This document shows, one piece after another, positions 1 to 5,250 of a stretch of 5,250 nt of DNA. The stretch's first letter is position 1, and each line of letters starts with the position of its first letter. Source of the DNA: Bacteroidaceae bacterium (GTDB taxonomy: Bacteria; Bacteroidota; Bacteroidia; Bacteroidales; Bacteroidaceae); assembly GCA_017557475.1 (NCBI GenBank), contig JAFYYO010000365.1, forward strand, positions 1 to 5,250, in the 5' to 3' direction. A program made the translations under genes and the position numbers. A model generated the notes under the pieces. It saw only the letters and a list, made by a program, of their open reading frames with translations, did no database searches and was not told the DNA's origin.

Positions 1-1658
1 TCATAGCCTTTGGTCAACCTCATATTGTGTGGCGCGAAGTCCTTTAGCTGGGCTTTCGCAACAAGCGAGCGTTTTCCTTGTTGCTTTGCGGTTTGCAGAT
101 GAACCAGAGCTTGCCCGTTTGGTTCGTCAATCTTAAGTTCTCCGTTGATTGCATCGCCGTCGAGAGTGGCCGTGAAAGGAATGTTTCGATGCTCGTAGCC
201 ATTGTATATGAGGCTATTAAGCAAACCCTTGGCCATAAGTTTTGCTTGCTTTCCCTTGCTCGGAAGACTGCCCAAAACGTTTGCTTCGACAGAAAGTGCC
301 GTGCCTTTATTCTCGCCTTGAAGGTCGAGCAGATTGCCCAACTGAAGGTCTTTCGCAGCAACTTTCGCCTCGATTTCCTGCATATTATAGAGCGTTCCAT
401 TCAGCGAAACTTCTCCCATCTCGCTTTCTGTCAGCAGATTCGTGCGGAGTTCCTTGTCCTGATAGGCAATTGTGCCAGTCGATTTCGTGCTTCCAAGTTG
501 GCTCAGAATCGGGCTGATTTCGCGAGCCTGACCTTGCAGATTTTCAGTCAGGAACTGCTGCAAACCCGCTCCAGTCCGCAGTTCTTCGATGTCGGCAAAC
601 ACCGAGGGACCAGCCTTGATGTCCTGAATCGTCGCATCACAAACGAGGGAAATGTTGCCGTTGTTGTCCTTGACAGAGAGGTTGGGCAGTCGCAGGATAT
701 TGTTTGCCAAATTGAATTCGGTCGAGAGGTTAATGACGTCGCTAAACGACTGCAGTTGCGGAGCCAAACATTCCACGTTACGAGGGCAAACATAACCTGT
801 TATGTTTCCTTCCAACCCTAGTGTCTTCATCAAGTCCTCCTTTTTTTTGAAAGACTTTAGCCCAACATTTCCGTTGAGTTGAGCGAGAGTTAAAGCTGAA
901 TTCGGCAGTTTGATTTGCAAATCTCGAACTGTCGTTTGGTTTTTCCCAACCTCCGCTTCGAAGGAAAGATGCTTGAGGTCGAGCCCACTTTGTTCTTTGA
1001 AAGATAGGTTCCTGAGGTCGATTGCAAGCGAATCAGGCTTCTTGAAATGCACTCTTGCTGTCAGACTTAAGTCGCTCAGATGCAGGTGATTGGGGTCGAA
1101 GGACCCCTCTAAATCTCCCCTTAAAGGGGAGACTTTATGCCCCGAAGCATTCTCGCCCTTGTTCTCCCCCTTTAGGTGGGAGTTAGAGGGGGTCTTGTCG
1201 AACCATACATCTCCTCTCCTCACAACCAAAGCACCAATGGCGAGGTCGAGTGGGGTAGAGGTCGTGTCCTTCGACGAAAAAGCATCTACGAGGAACTGGA
1301 AGTTGAAAGGTCCGTCGCCGTCCTTGTAGATTTTGGCTTTCGTGCCGATGAGTTGGGCTCCAGAGATGCGGATTTTCTTCTCGATGAGGGGCATCAAATC
1401 GATTTTCGCAGCAATTCGAGAGGCCTGAAGCATCAAGGTGTCGCGTTTGTCGTAAAGCTTTACATTATCCAGAACGATGCGACCTAACATGTTTAGCTTC
1501 AGGTTGTTGATGCTGACTCTGCTGCCCACCTTTTCCTCCAGGTAATGGGATGCGACGCCTGCACTCCACCTTTGGAAAGACGGAATGGACGTCAGCAGAA
1601 GCAGGCTCAAATAGATAATCGCCAGCAAGCCAACGAGAAAGCGGAATATGTATTTAAT
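1..1658 (-). CDS. tamB: TamB/AsmA-like translocation and assembly protein, N-terminal part (3' end beyond window)
   Basis: The minus strand is open without a stop from the TAA at 1680-1682 to the left edge. That gives about 552 residues of a protein that is usually some 1,400-1,700 residues long in Bacteroidetes. The N-terminus is short and basic (IKYIFR), followed by one membrane helix (about residues 4-22) and then SIPSFQRWSAGVASHYLEE, VGSRVSINNLKLNMLGRIVL and DNVKLYDKRDTLM. This helix, 'IP..Q.W', then 'G..V.I..L.L....I.L..V...D...DTL' is the usual start of Bacteroidetes TamB proteins. The remainder is beta-rich and repetitive with little else conserved, as expected for the AsmA/TamB beta-taco fold. 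Family knowledge: TamB is anchored in the inner membrane, spans the periplasm, works with a TamA-type outer-membrane partner, and is linked to outer-membrane assembly and lipid transport. The start is unresolved: no ATG, GTG or TTG lies between the upstream stop and the TTG at 1626-1628. I placed it at ATT (1656-1658), which keeps the basic N-terminus. The alternatives are ATC at 1665-1667, TTG at 1628 (inside the helix) or ATG at 1490 (loses the helix). A 32-residue low-similarity insert occupies about residues 155-186. Confidence 0.8.
   Translation of the reverse strand, partial: MKYIFRFLVGLLAIIYLSLLLLTSIPSFQRWSAGVASHYLEEKVGSRVSINNLKLNMLGRIVLDNVKLYDKRDTLMLQASRIAAKIDLMPLIEKKIRISGAQLIGTKAKIYKDGDGPFNFQFLVDAFSSKDTTSTPLDLAIGALVVRRGDVWFDKTPSNSHLKGENKGENASGHKVSPLRGDLEGSFDPNHLHLSDLSLTARVHFKKPDSLAIDLRNLSFKEQSGLDLKHLSFEAEVGKNQTTVRDLQIKLPNSALTLAQLNGNVGLKSFKKKEDLMKTLGLEGNITGYVCPRNVECLAPQLQSFSDVINLSTEFNLANNILRLPNLSVKDNNGNISLVCDATIQDIKAGPSVFADIEELRTGAGLQQFLTENLQGQAREISPILSQLGSTKSTGTIAYQDKELRTNLLTESEMGEVSLNGTLYNMQEIEAKVAAKDLQLGNLLDLQGENKGTALSVEANVLGSLPSKGKQAKLMAKGLLNSLIYNGYEHRNIPFTATLDGDAINGELKIDEPNGQALVHLQTAKQQGKRSLVAKAQLKDFAPHNMRLTKGY
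788..807. repeat. Perfect palindrome inside tamB, matching one downstream of the GH43 gene
   Basis: AAACATAAC, a CT spacer and GTTATGTTT form 9-bp perfect inverted arms inside the TamB-like coding frame, read on the coding strand as residues N-I-T-G-Y-V. The same AACATAAC-NN-GTTATGTT pattern, differing only in the spacer, occurs at 4732-4749 in the intergenic region. A second match at 16 specified positions in about 5 kb is very unlikely by chance. Its role is unknown; it could be a repeat family or a protein-binding site. Confidence 0.6.
1101..1196. repeat. GC-rich palindromic element inserted in frame in tamB, flanked by 6-bp direct repeats
   Basis: The element has imperfect inverted ends. 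The left arm (1102-1129) begins GACCCCTCTAAATCTCCCC, and the right arm (1166-1194) read on the other strand begins GACCCCCTCTAACTCCCACC. The left arm also contains its own 9-bp perfect hairpin (1114-1122 with 1124-1132). GTCGAA occurs immediately on each side (1095-1100 and 1197-1202), resembling a target-site duplication. Element plus one flank copy is 102 bp, exactly 34 codons, so the tamB frame stays open. The encoded peptide is Gly/Ser/Lys/Asn-rich (starts KTPSNSHLKGENKGENASG) and unlike the surrounding beta-rich sequence. CCCCTCTAAATCTCCCC-type repeats are, from general knowledge, widespread in Bacteroidetes genomes; assignment to a named family is not possible here. Confidence 0.7.
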
Positions 1659-1695
1659 TGCTTTGATAAGCGACCTGTTTTATTGTTTTCAGGTA

Positions 1696-1703
1696 CAAAG
1701 GTA
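1696..1703 (-). promoter_or_regulatory. Probable promoter (-7 box) of the TamB-like gene
   Basis: The minus strand reads TACCTTTG, the exact Bacteroidetes -7 consensus TAnnTTTG, about 38 nt before the assigned ATT start. No clear TTTG -33 element lies at the expected spacing, so this rests on the -7 box and position. The predicted transcript start near 1689 leaves a leader of about 30 nt. The box is created by two tandem copies of GGTACAAA on the plus strand (1692-1699 and 1700-1707). Confidence 0.6.
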
Positions 1704-1741
1704 CAAAAGAATTACAACATAGCTTGGATTTTCTCAAATAA

Positions 1742-1773
1742 TTTGGAAAATCTCGTGCTTATTCGTACCTTTG
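1742..1773 (+). promoter_or_regulatory. Promoter of the GH43 gene
   Basis: A TTTG -33 element at 1742-1745 and TACCTTTG -7 element at 1766-1773 are separated by 20 bp, matching the Bacteroidetes primary sigma factor consensus (TTTG, 19-21 bp, TAnnTTTG). Transcription should start near 1780, giving a leader of about 25 nt before the ATG at 1805. There is no purine-rich Shine-Dalgarno sequence, which is normal in this phylum. It faces away from the TamB-like gene's promoter, with about 62 bp between the two -7 boxes. Confidence 0.8.
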
Positions 1774-1804
1774 TAGCGCTAACACTATACCTTTAAAGCC
1801 GATT

Positions 1805-4528
1805 ATGAAGAAAAGAACCATTACTTTGATGCTTTGCTGTGCCTTTGTTGCCAGCGTTTTTATGCCTCTACAGGCAGCTGATTCCGTTGAAGATATTAGC
1901 AATCTTATAGTCTGCTACAGTTTTACTAATAATGGAGATGACAGCGGAACTTACGCCGCTACATTGAAAGGCTCGGCCTCATTCGTTACTCTTGAAGACG
2001 GCAACCGTGTTCTCTCGACTGGTAACAATCAGGGTTATCTGGACTTAGGCTCACAAATGGCTCGCGAAGTGCTGGGACAACTTAGTGGCGACTACACCAT
2101 TTCCCTCGACATTAACGTGGACCTCACGAACTCGTTGAACAGCTATTGCTGGGCTTGGGCTTTGAGTAACGGCACGAATCAATACACCGCTCTGGTCAAT
2201 AAGGCTGGCAATGGCGACTGGTATTACGAGATTAAGAACTCGAATGCCTACATGGCACACTCCAATCAGGGACTTCGTGAAGGCGAATGGCACACGGTTA
2301 CTGTTGTGCAGAATGGCAGTTCCTGTGTCATTTATGTTGATGGTGTCCGCAAAGGTTCGGTCACCACATCCATTCATCCTTCTGAGTTCGCTTCCAGTGT
2401 TACCCAGAGTTGGCTGGGACGTTCGCCTTATTCTGGCGATGCCTATATGACCAACACCATGATGGACAACTTCCGTATCTACTCGAAAGCACTCACAGAA
2501 GCAGAGGTGAAGATGCTCTCCGATGCCCGTCCACAGCAGGAAACGGATGAGGTGACATTTCCCGTTGCCTTCGACTTCTCTACTCTCAGTGATGCTCAGG
2601 AGCAGTTTACCGGTACCTTGAAGAATGGAGCTGTCTTGACGAACTTTGGCTCTACTCCTGTTCTCAACCTGGGTAGTTCAGACGGATACTTCGACTTTGG
2701 CGCCGATTTCGCGGGTGTTATGAGCAAACTCGACGAGTCTTTCTCTATCAGCACCACGCTTTATGTTCCCACGACAACTTCCGTCTCAGGTGCAGGCAAC
2801 TTCATTTGGTGCTTTGCCAGGAGTTCCAGTCAGGGCTATCTCTTCTTGAGTGCAAAGGATACTCGCTATGCTATCTCGCCGACGAACTGGAGTGGAGAGA
2901 GCGGCGTCTCTGCTGCTATGCCTATTGCTCAAGGCGAGTGGGTGAATGTTACTTATGTTCAGGACGGCAACACAGGCTCTCTCTATGTGAACGGTCAGCA
3001 GAAGAATCGTAATACAAACATAAGCAAGCACCCTGCTGACTTGAACCTGCTGATTATGAACTACCTGGGTCGTAGTTGCTATGACGGTGATGCCTACCTC
3101 AAGGACGCACTTTATGCCGACTTCACCATCTACAACAAAGCCATTAGTTCCGATGAGTTGGCCGAACTTGCGGCTAAGGCAGAAGCCCTGAACAACCTTG
3201 GCAATCAGGGGTTCATCAGCATGGACTTCGAGGCTCTGACTCTTCCCAGCAGCATCAACAACCTGTATGAAGGCGTCACGCTGCCCACCAAAGGCGCATT
3301 TGGCTCTACCATTACTTGGCAATCCGACAATACAGATCTGCTTTCCAACGCAGGAAAGGTTGTCGGCATACCTGAGGAGACTCGCCAACACGTCACCCTT
3401 ACTGCTACTCTAACGATTGGAGAGGAGAGTGCCACAAAGGCCTTCGACGTCTATGTTCACCAGAAGGACAGCCCATATTCGCACTACCTCTTCGCCTTCT
3501 TCCCCAGCAATTCCGACGAGAACATCTACTATGCAGTCTCTGATAACGGCTACGACTATACCGTCATCAACGAGGGTAAGCCTGTGTTTACTGCAGAAGG
3601 GAACACCATTATGAACGGCCTTCGCGACCCACATATCCTGCGAGGCGAGGACGGATGCTTCTATATGGTGGCTACCGATATGCGTTCCGCACTCGGATGG
3701 AGCAGCAATAGAGGTATGGTGCTCATGCGTTCCAACGACCTCATCAACTGGACTTGCAGCACCGTTCACTTCCCCACAAGATACGCAGGAACATACTTCG
3801 CCAACGTCACTCGCGTGTGGGCTCCTGAGACTATCTACGACCCTGTTGCAGGCAAGTATCTCGTCTATTTCTCGATTCTCACGAATGATGGAGTGGTGGG
3901 CTACGACAAAGTCTTCTATGCCTATGCAAATGAGGACTTTACAGACCTGGAGGGTGAGCCCATTTACTTCTACGACAGAGGCGGCGCTACCATAGATATG
4001 GACATCGTCTACAACGAGAACGACGGCCTTTATCACGCTTTCTACAAGAACGAAGGCGCTGGCGGCATCTGTCAAGTAACGGCTAGCAGCCTCACAGTCC
4101 CTGCAGGAGAGGAAGGCACTCAGTGGAGCAATCCATCGGGAACCCTGCAACAGACCACAGAAGCGGTAGAGGGAGCAGGCATCTTCCGCTTGATTGATAG
4201 CGACGATTGGATACTTATGTACGACTGCTACTTGAACGGACATTACCAATTCTGCTCGTCGCCTGACCTCTTCCAGTTCACCTTCCGCAAGAACACAACT
4301 ACTCAAGGCGCCTTTACTCCCAGGCATGGAACCGTCATTCCTATTACAGAAGCCGAGTATCAGCTGCTCCTCTTGCTTCCGGATGTAACGGGTATCAAGT
4401 CCCCATCGGCTTTGGAGAGGGCAGGGGAGAAGCATTCTTTCCGCAAGATGCTCGAGGGTTCTAGCGTCATCATTACTGATGGGGAACGCGAGACAGACCT
4501 TAGCGGAAAGCCCGTTCAAAGGCGATAA
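1805..4528 (+). CDS. Secreted family 43 glycoside hydrolase with two LamG domains and an Ig-like domain
   Basis: This 907-residue exported protein probably removes arabinofuranosyl, xylosyl or related side residues from plant polysaccharides; the substrate cannot be fixed from sequence. Domains in order: signal peptide (MKKRT, hydrophobic core, likely cleavage after A24 or A25, no convincing lipobox); LamG/concanavalin A-like domain 1 (about 34-240); LamG 2 (about 250-460); a bacterial Ig-like domain (about 470-553, with TLPSSINNLYEGVTLP and ITWQSDNTDLLS); and a five-bladed GH43 propeller (about 556-862). The LamG domains are internal duplicates sharing LGRS-Y-GDAY (from L204 and L421). Candidate GH43 catalytic residues are D608 in RDPHI (base), D731 or D733 in IDMDIV (pKa-modulating Asp) and E789 in VEGAGIF (acid). 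WAPETIYD around E675 and PRHGTVIPIT around H841 also fit the family. The enzyme therefore looks active. Residues 880-907 (RKMLEGSSVIITDG to DLSGKPVQRR) resemble the short C-terminal tail on many exported Prevotella and Bacteroides proteins. The ATG at 1805 is chosen because it directly precedes the signal peptide and sits about 25 nt after the predicted transcript start. The gene has its own promoter and terminator and no SusC/SusD neighbour in view. Confidence 0.92.
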   Translation: MKKRTITLMLCCAFVASVFMPLQAADSVEDISNLIVCYSFTNNGDDSGTYAATLKGSASFVTLEDGNRVLSTGNNQGYLDLGSQMAREVLGQLSGDYTISLDINVDLTNSLNSYCWAWALSNGTNQYTALVNKAGNGDWYYEIKNSNAYMAHSNQGLREGEWHTVTVVQNGSSCVIYVDGVRKGSVTTSIHPSEFASSVTQSWLGRSPYSGDAYMTNTMMDNFRIYSKALTEAEVKMLSDARPQQETDEVTFPVAFDFSTLSDAQEQFTGTLKNGAVLTNFGSTPVLNLGSSDGYFDFGADFAGVMSKLDESFSISTTLYVPTTTSVSGAGNFIWCFARSSSQGYLFLSAKDTRYAISPTNWSGESGVSAAMPIAQGEWVNVTYVQDGNTGSLYVNGQQKNRNTNISKHPADLNLLIMNYLGRSCYDGDAYLKDALYADFTIYNKAISSDELAELAAKAEALNNLGNQGFISMDFEALTLPSSINNLYEGVTLPTKGAFGSTITWQSDNTDLLSNAGKVVGIPEETRQHVTLTATLTIGEESATKAFDVYVHQKDSPYSHYLFAFFPSNSDENIYYAVSDNGYDYTVINEGKPVFTAEGNTIMNGLRDPHILRGEDGCFYMVATDMRSALGWSSNRGMVLMRSNDLINWTCSTVHFPTRYAGTYFANVTRVWAPETIYDPVAGKYLVYFSILTNDGVVGYDKVFYAYANEDFTDLEGEPIYFYDRGGATIDMDIVYNENDGLYHAFYKNEGAGGICQVTASSLTVPAGEEGTQWSNPSGTLQQTTEAVEGAGIFRLIDSDDWILMYDCYLNGHYQFCSSPDLFQFTFRKNTTTQGAFTPRHGTVIPITEAEYQLLLLLPDVTGIKSPSALERAGEKHSFRKMLEGSSVIITDGERETDLSGKPVQRR

Positions 4529-4552
4529 GCACAGAATCGATTGGGGTTTTCT

Positions 4553-4586
4553 CATCCAGTCGCGTTTGTCGTGGCTGGATGTTTTT
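4553..4586 (+). terminator. Intrinsic terminator of the GH43 gene
   Basis: CATCCAGTCGCG (4553-4564) pairs with CGTGGCTGGATG (4570-4581) in a 12-bp stem with two G-U wobble pairs and a TTTGT loop, followed directly by TTTTT (4582-4586). It begins 24 bp after the stop codon. This is a textbook Rho-independent terminator and supports a single-gene transcript. Confidence 0.88.
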
Positions 4587-4731
4587 GTATGTATGAGCCT
4601 GGAAAAAGTTTGACAAAACACCCTAAAAAGTGCTTCGTGAAAAGACGAAAAATTTTGTAAAGATTTTTTCCTCGAGTCTAATTTTGAGCCTCAAAACGGA
4701 GTTTTTTTCAACATTACAGGTTGCGTTTCCA

Positions 4732-4789
4732 AACATAACACGTTATGTTGACCGATTAAACACGTTTAATTTCCGCATAAAACACGTGT
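4732..4789. repeat. Three ACACGT-centred palindromes at exact 22-bp spacing
   Basis: Site 1 is AACATAAC-AC-GTTATGTT (4732-4749), site 2 is ATTAAAC-AC-GTTTAAT (4755-4770), and site 3 is the less symmetrical AAAACACGTGTG with the perfect core ACACGTGT (4782-4789). The common ACACGT starts at 4738, 4760 and 4782, which is 22 bp or about two helical turns apart, in the same orientation. Such phasing fits repeated operators on one DNA face or a repeat array. No binding protein is identifiable. Confidence 0.6.
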
Positions 4790-5091
4790 GATTCCCCACT
4801 TTATGCTGTCATACTTATGCGCTCGACTGCTTAAGTCGCTGATTATGAGCAAAACCTTATGCGCTCCAAGAATCGAGAAAATTCAGCCTCCACTCGTCTC
4901 GCCTCCAAATACGCGATTCTCTGAGGCTAAGTTTTTGCCAAAATCTTGACAAACCTCACATTTTATGGAAAACGGGACAAAATGTCGAAGAATTTGCTTT
5001 GCCGAGTTGAGGACTTTTGCTGAAAATGTTCTAAAAACGAGTTCGAAATCCTTCGTTACTTCAATCTTTTAGAGGAAAAACATCGAAAAAT

Positions 5092-5136
5092 ATTCCTTTA
5101 TAAGGAATTTCTCGCGAATTACTATGCCCATTCCTT
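5092..5136. promoter_or_regulatory. Possible operator: three ATTCCTT half-sites upstream of the last gene
   Basis: ATTCCTT (5092-5098), a TAT spacer and AAGGAAT (5102-5108) form a perfect inverted repeat. A third ATTCCTT follows at 5130-5136, adjoining the likely promoter of the gene at 5183. The position and the repeated half-site suggest a regulator-binding region, but this is inferred from sequence pattern only. Confidence 0.4.
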
Positions 5137-5145
5137 AATTATTTG
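5136..5145 (+). promoter_or_regulatory. Weak candidate promoter of the exported-protein gene
   Basis: TAATTATTTG ends in the TTTG of the Bacteroidetes -7 element but departs from TAnnTTTG upstream of it, and no good -33 TTTG is seen at the right distance. A start within the following GTAACTTCGCAACC would give a leader of about 30 nt before the ATG at 5183. A weak match of this kind often goes with regulated promoters. Confidence 0.4.
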
Positions 5146-5182
5146 TAACTTCGCAACCGAAATAACAAAACACATCTCACAA

Positions 5183-5250
5183 ATGAATCGATTAAAGAAA
5201 TGTACTCTGGCAGCTTTTGTGCTGCTTGGCATGGTTGCATCCGAAGTAAA
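5183..5250 (+). CDS. Start of an exported protein (signal peptide only; cut by window edge)
   Basis: Only 22 codons are inside the window: a basic start (MNRLKK) followed by a hydrophobic stretch (LAAFVLLGMVAS). This is a signal peptide or possibly a membrane anchor, so the product is probably exported. The mature protein is not visible and no function can be given. The ATG is chosen because the basic and hydrophobic segments follow it at once and the preceding AACAAAACACATCTCACAA is typical A-rich leader. It lies about 600 bp past the GH43 terminator and is probably transcribed separately. Confidence 0.65.
   Translation, partial: MNRLKKCTLAAFVLLGMVASEV

Larger units (their letters stand above)
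4587..5182. other. Long non-coding, AT-rich intergenic region with multiple palindromes
   Basis: I find no credible coding sequence on either strand here. The stretch holds runs of A and T and many small inverted repeats: TTTTGAG-C-CTCAAAA at 4682-4696; the ACACGT cluster at 4732-4789; GCATAAA (4775-4781) facing TTTATGC (4800-4806); an exact 11-bp direct repeat CTTATGCGCTC (4814-4824 and 4856-4866); AGAATCG (4869-4875) facing CGATTCT (4914-4920); and the ATTCCTT sites near the next gene. About 600 bp is long for a bacterial intergenic region. It could hold a long leader or a small RNA, but no recognised RNA family is evident by eye. Confidence 0.6.

Noticed and set aside
44..793. Minus-strand ORFs at 44-400 and 548-793
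   Set aside because: They are in a different minus-strand frame from the TamB-like frame (whose codons start at multiples of three) and give compositionally odd, domain-free peptides.
78..821. 247-codon plus-strand ORF
   Set aside because: It lies entirely antisense to the uninterrupted TamB-like frame. Its translation is Arg/Gln/Phe-rich with no recognisable domain, and it is explained by the codon use of the opposite strand.
1090..1796. Small plus-strand ORFs at 1090-1329, 1176-1487 and 1545-1796
   Set aside because: The first two are antisense to tamB and the repeat element. The third crosses the start of tamB and both divergent promoters and has no recognisable domain.
1835..1840. Cysteine pair in the GH43 signal peptide as a lipoprotein lipobox
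   Set aside because: The residues before C11 are LML, lacking the small residue (G/A/S) normally found at -1, and the hydrophobic region continues past the cysteines to a good signal peptidase I site.
2786..3435. Minus-strand ORFs at 2786-3391 and 3205-3435
   Set aside because: Both are shadows of the LamG 2 and Ig-like parts of the GH43 gene, with no family resemblance.
3410..4621. 403-codon minus-strand ORF
   Set aside because: It is antisense to the GH43 catalytic domain, crosses the terminator hairpin, and its Val/Cys/Ser-rich translation matches no fold I recognise. The opposite strand has clear signal peptide, domains and catalytic motifs.
4607..4952. TTGACAAA occurrences (about 4609 and 4944) as sigma-70 -35 boxes
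   Set aside because: Bacteroidetes primary sigma factors use TTTG/TAnnTTTG, no matching -10 follows at 17 bp, and no gene starts downstream at a suitable distance.

Overview
The window looks like a chromosomal segment of a Bacteroidales bacterium, probably Prevotella-like. The reasons are Bacteroidetes-type promoters (TTTG, about 20 bp, then TACCTTTG), a large exported GH43 glycosidase with LamG and Ig-like modules, a C-terminal tail of the kind common on exported Prevotella and Bacteroides proteins, and GC-rich CCCCTCTAAATCTCCCC-type palindromic repeats. No RNA gene, CRISPR array, transposase or phage gene is visible.

Layout. (1) Positions 1 to about 1660, minus strand: one uninterrupted reading frame that runs off the left edge. 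It encodes the N-terminal ~550 residues of a TamB/AsmA-like envelope protein. It is easy to miss because its stop codon lies outside the window and it has no ATG near its 5' end. Convincing-looking plus-strand ORFs in the same stretch are antisense shadows. The gene carries an in-frame palindromic insertion (about 1101-1196) and an 18-20 bp palindrome (788-807). (2) About 1660-1804: a divergent intergenic region with back-to-back promoters. (3) 1805-4528, plus strand: a complete 907-residue secreted multidomain GH43 enzyme, followed by a strong intrinsic terminator at 4553-4586. (4) 4587-5182: roughly 600 bp of AT-rich non-coding DNA with several palindromes. These include three ACACGT-centred sites spaced exactly 22 bp apart. 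(5) 5183-5250: the start of another exported protein, cut by the right edge.

How the parts relate: the TamB-like protein is envelope housekeeping, while the GH43 enzyme acts on plant-type polysaccharide side chains outside the cytoplasm. They share a divergent promoter region but have no obvious functional link. The GH43 gene appears monocistronic, since it has its own promoter and terminator, so the downstream exported protein is probably a separate transcription unit. I do not see a new multi-gene system. The most unusual content is the repeat and palindrome structure, especially the in-frame insertion in tamB and the 22-bp-phased palindromes.
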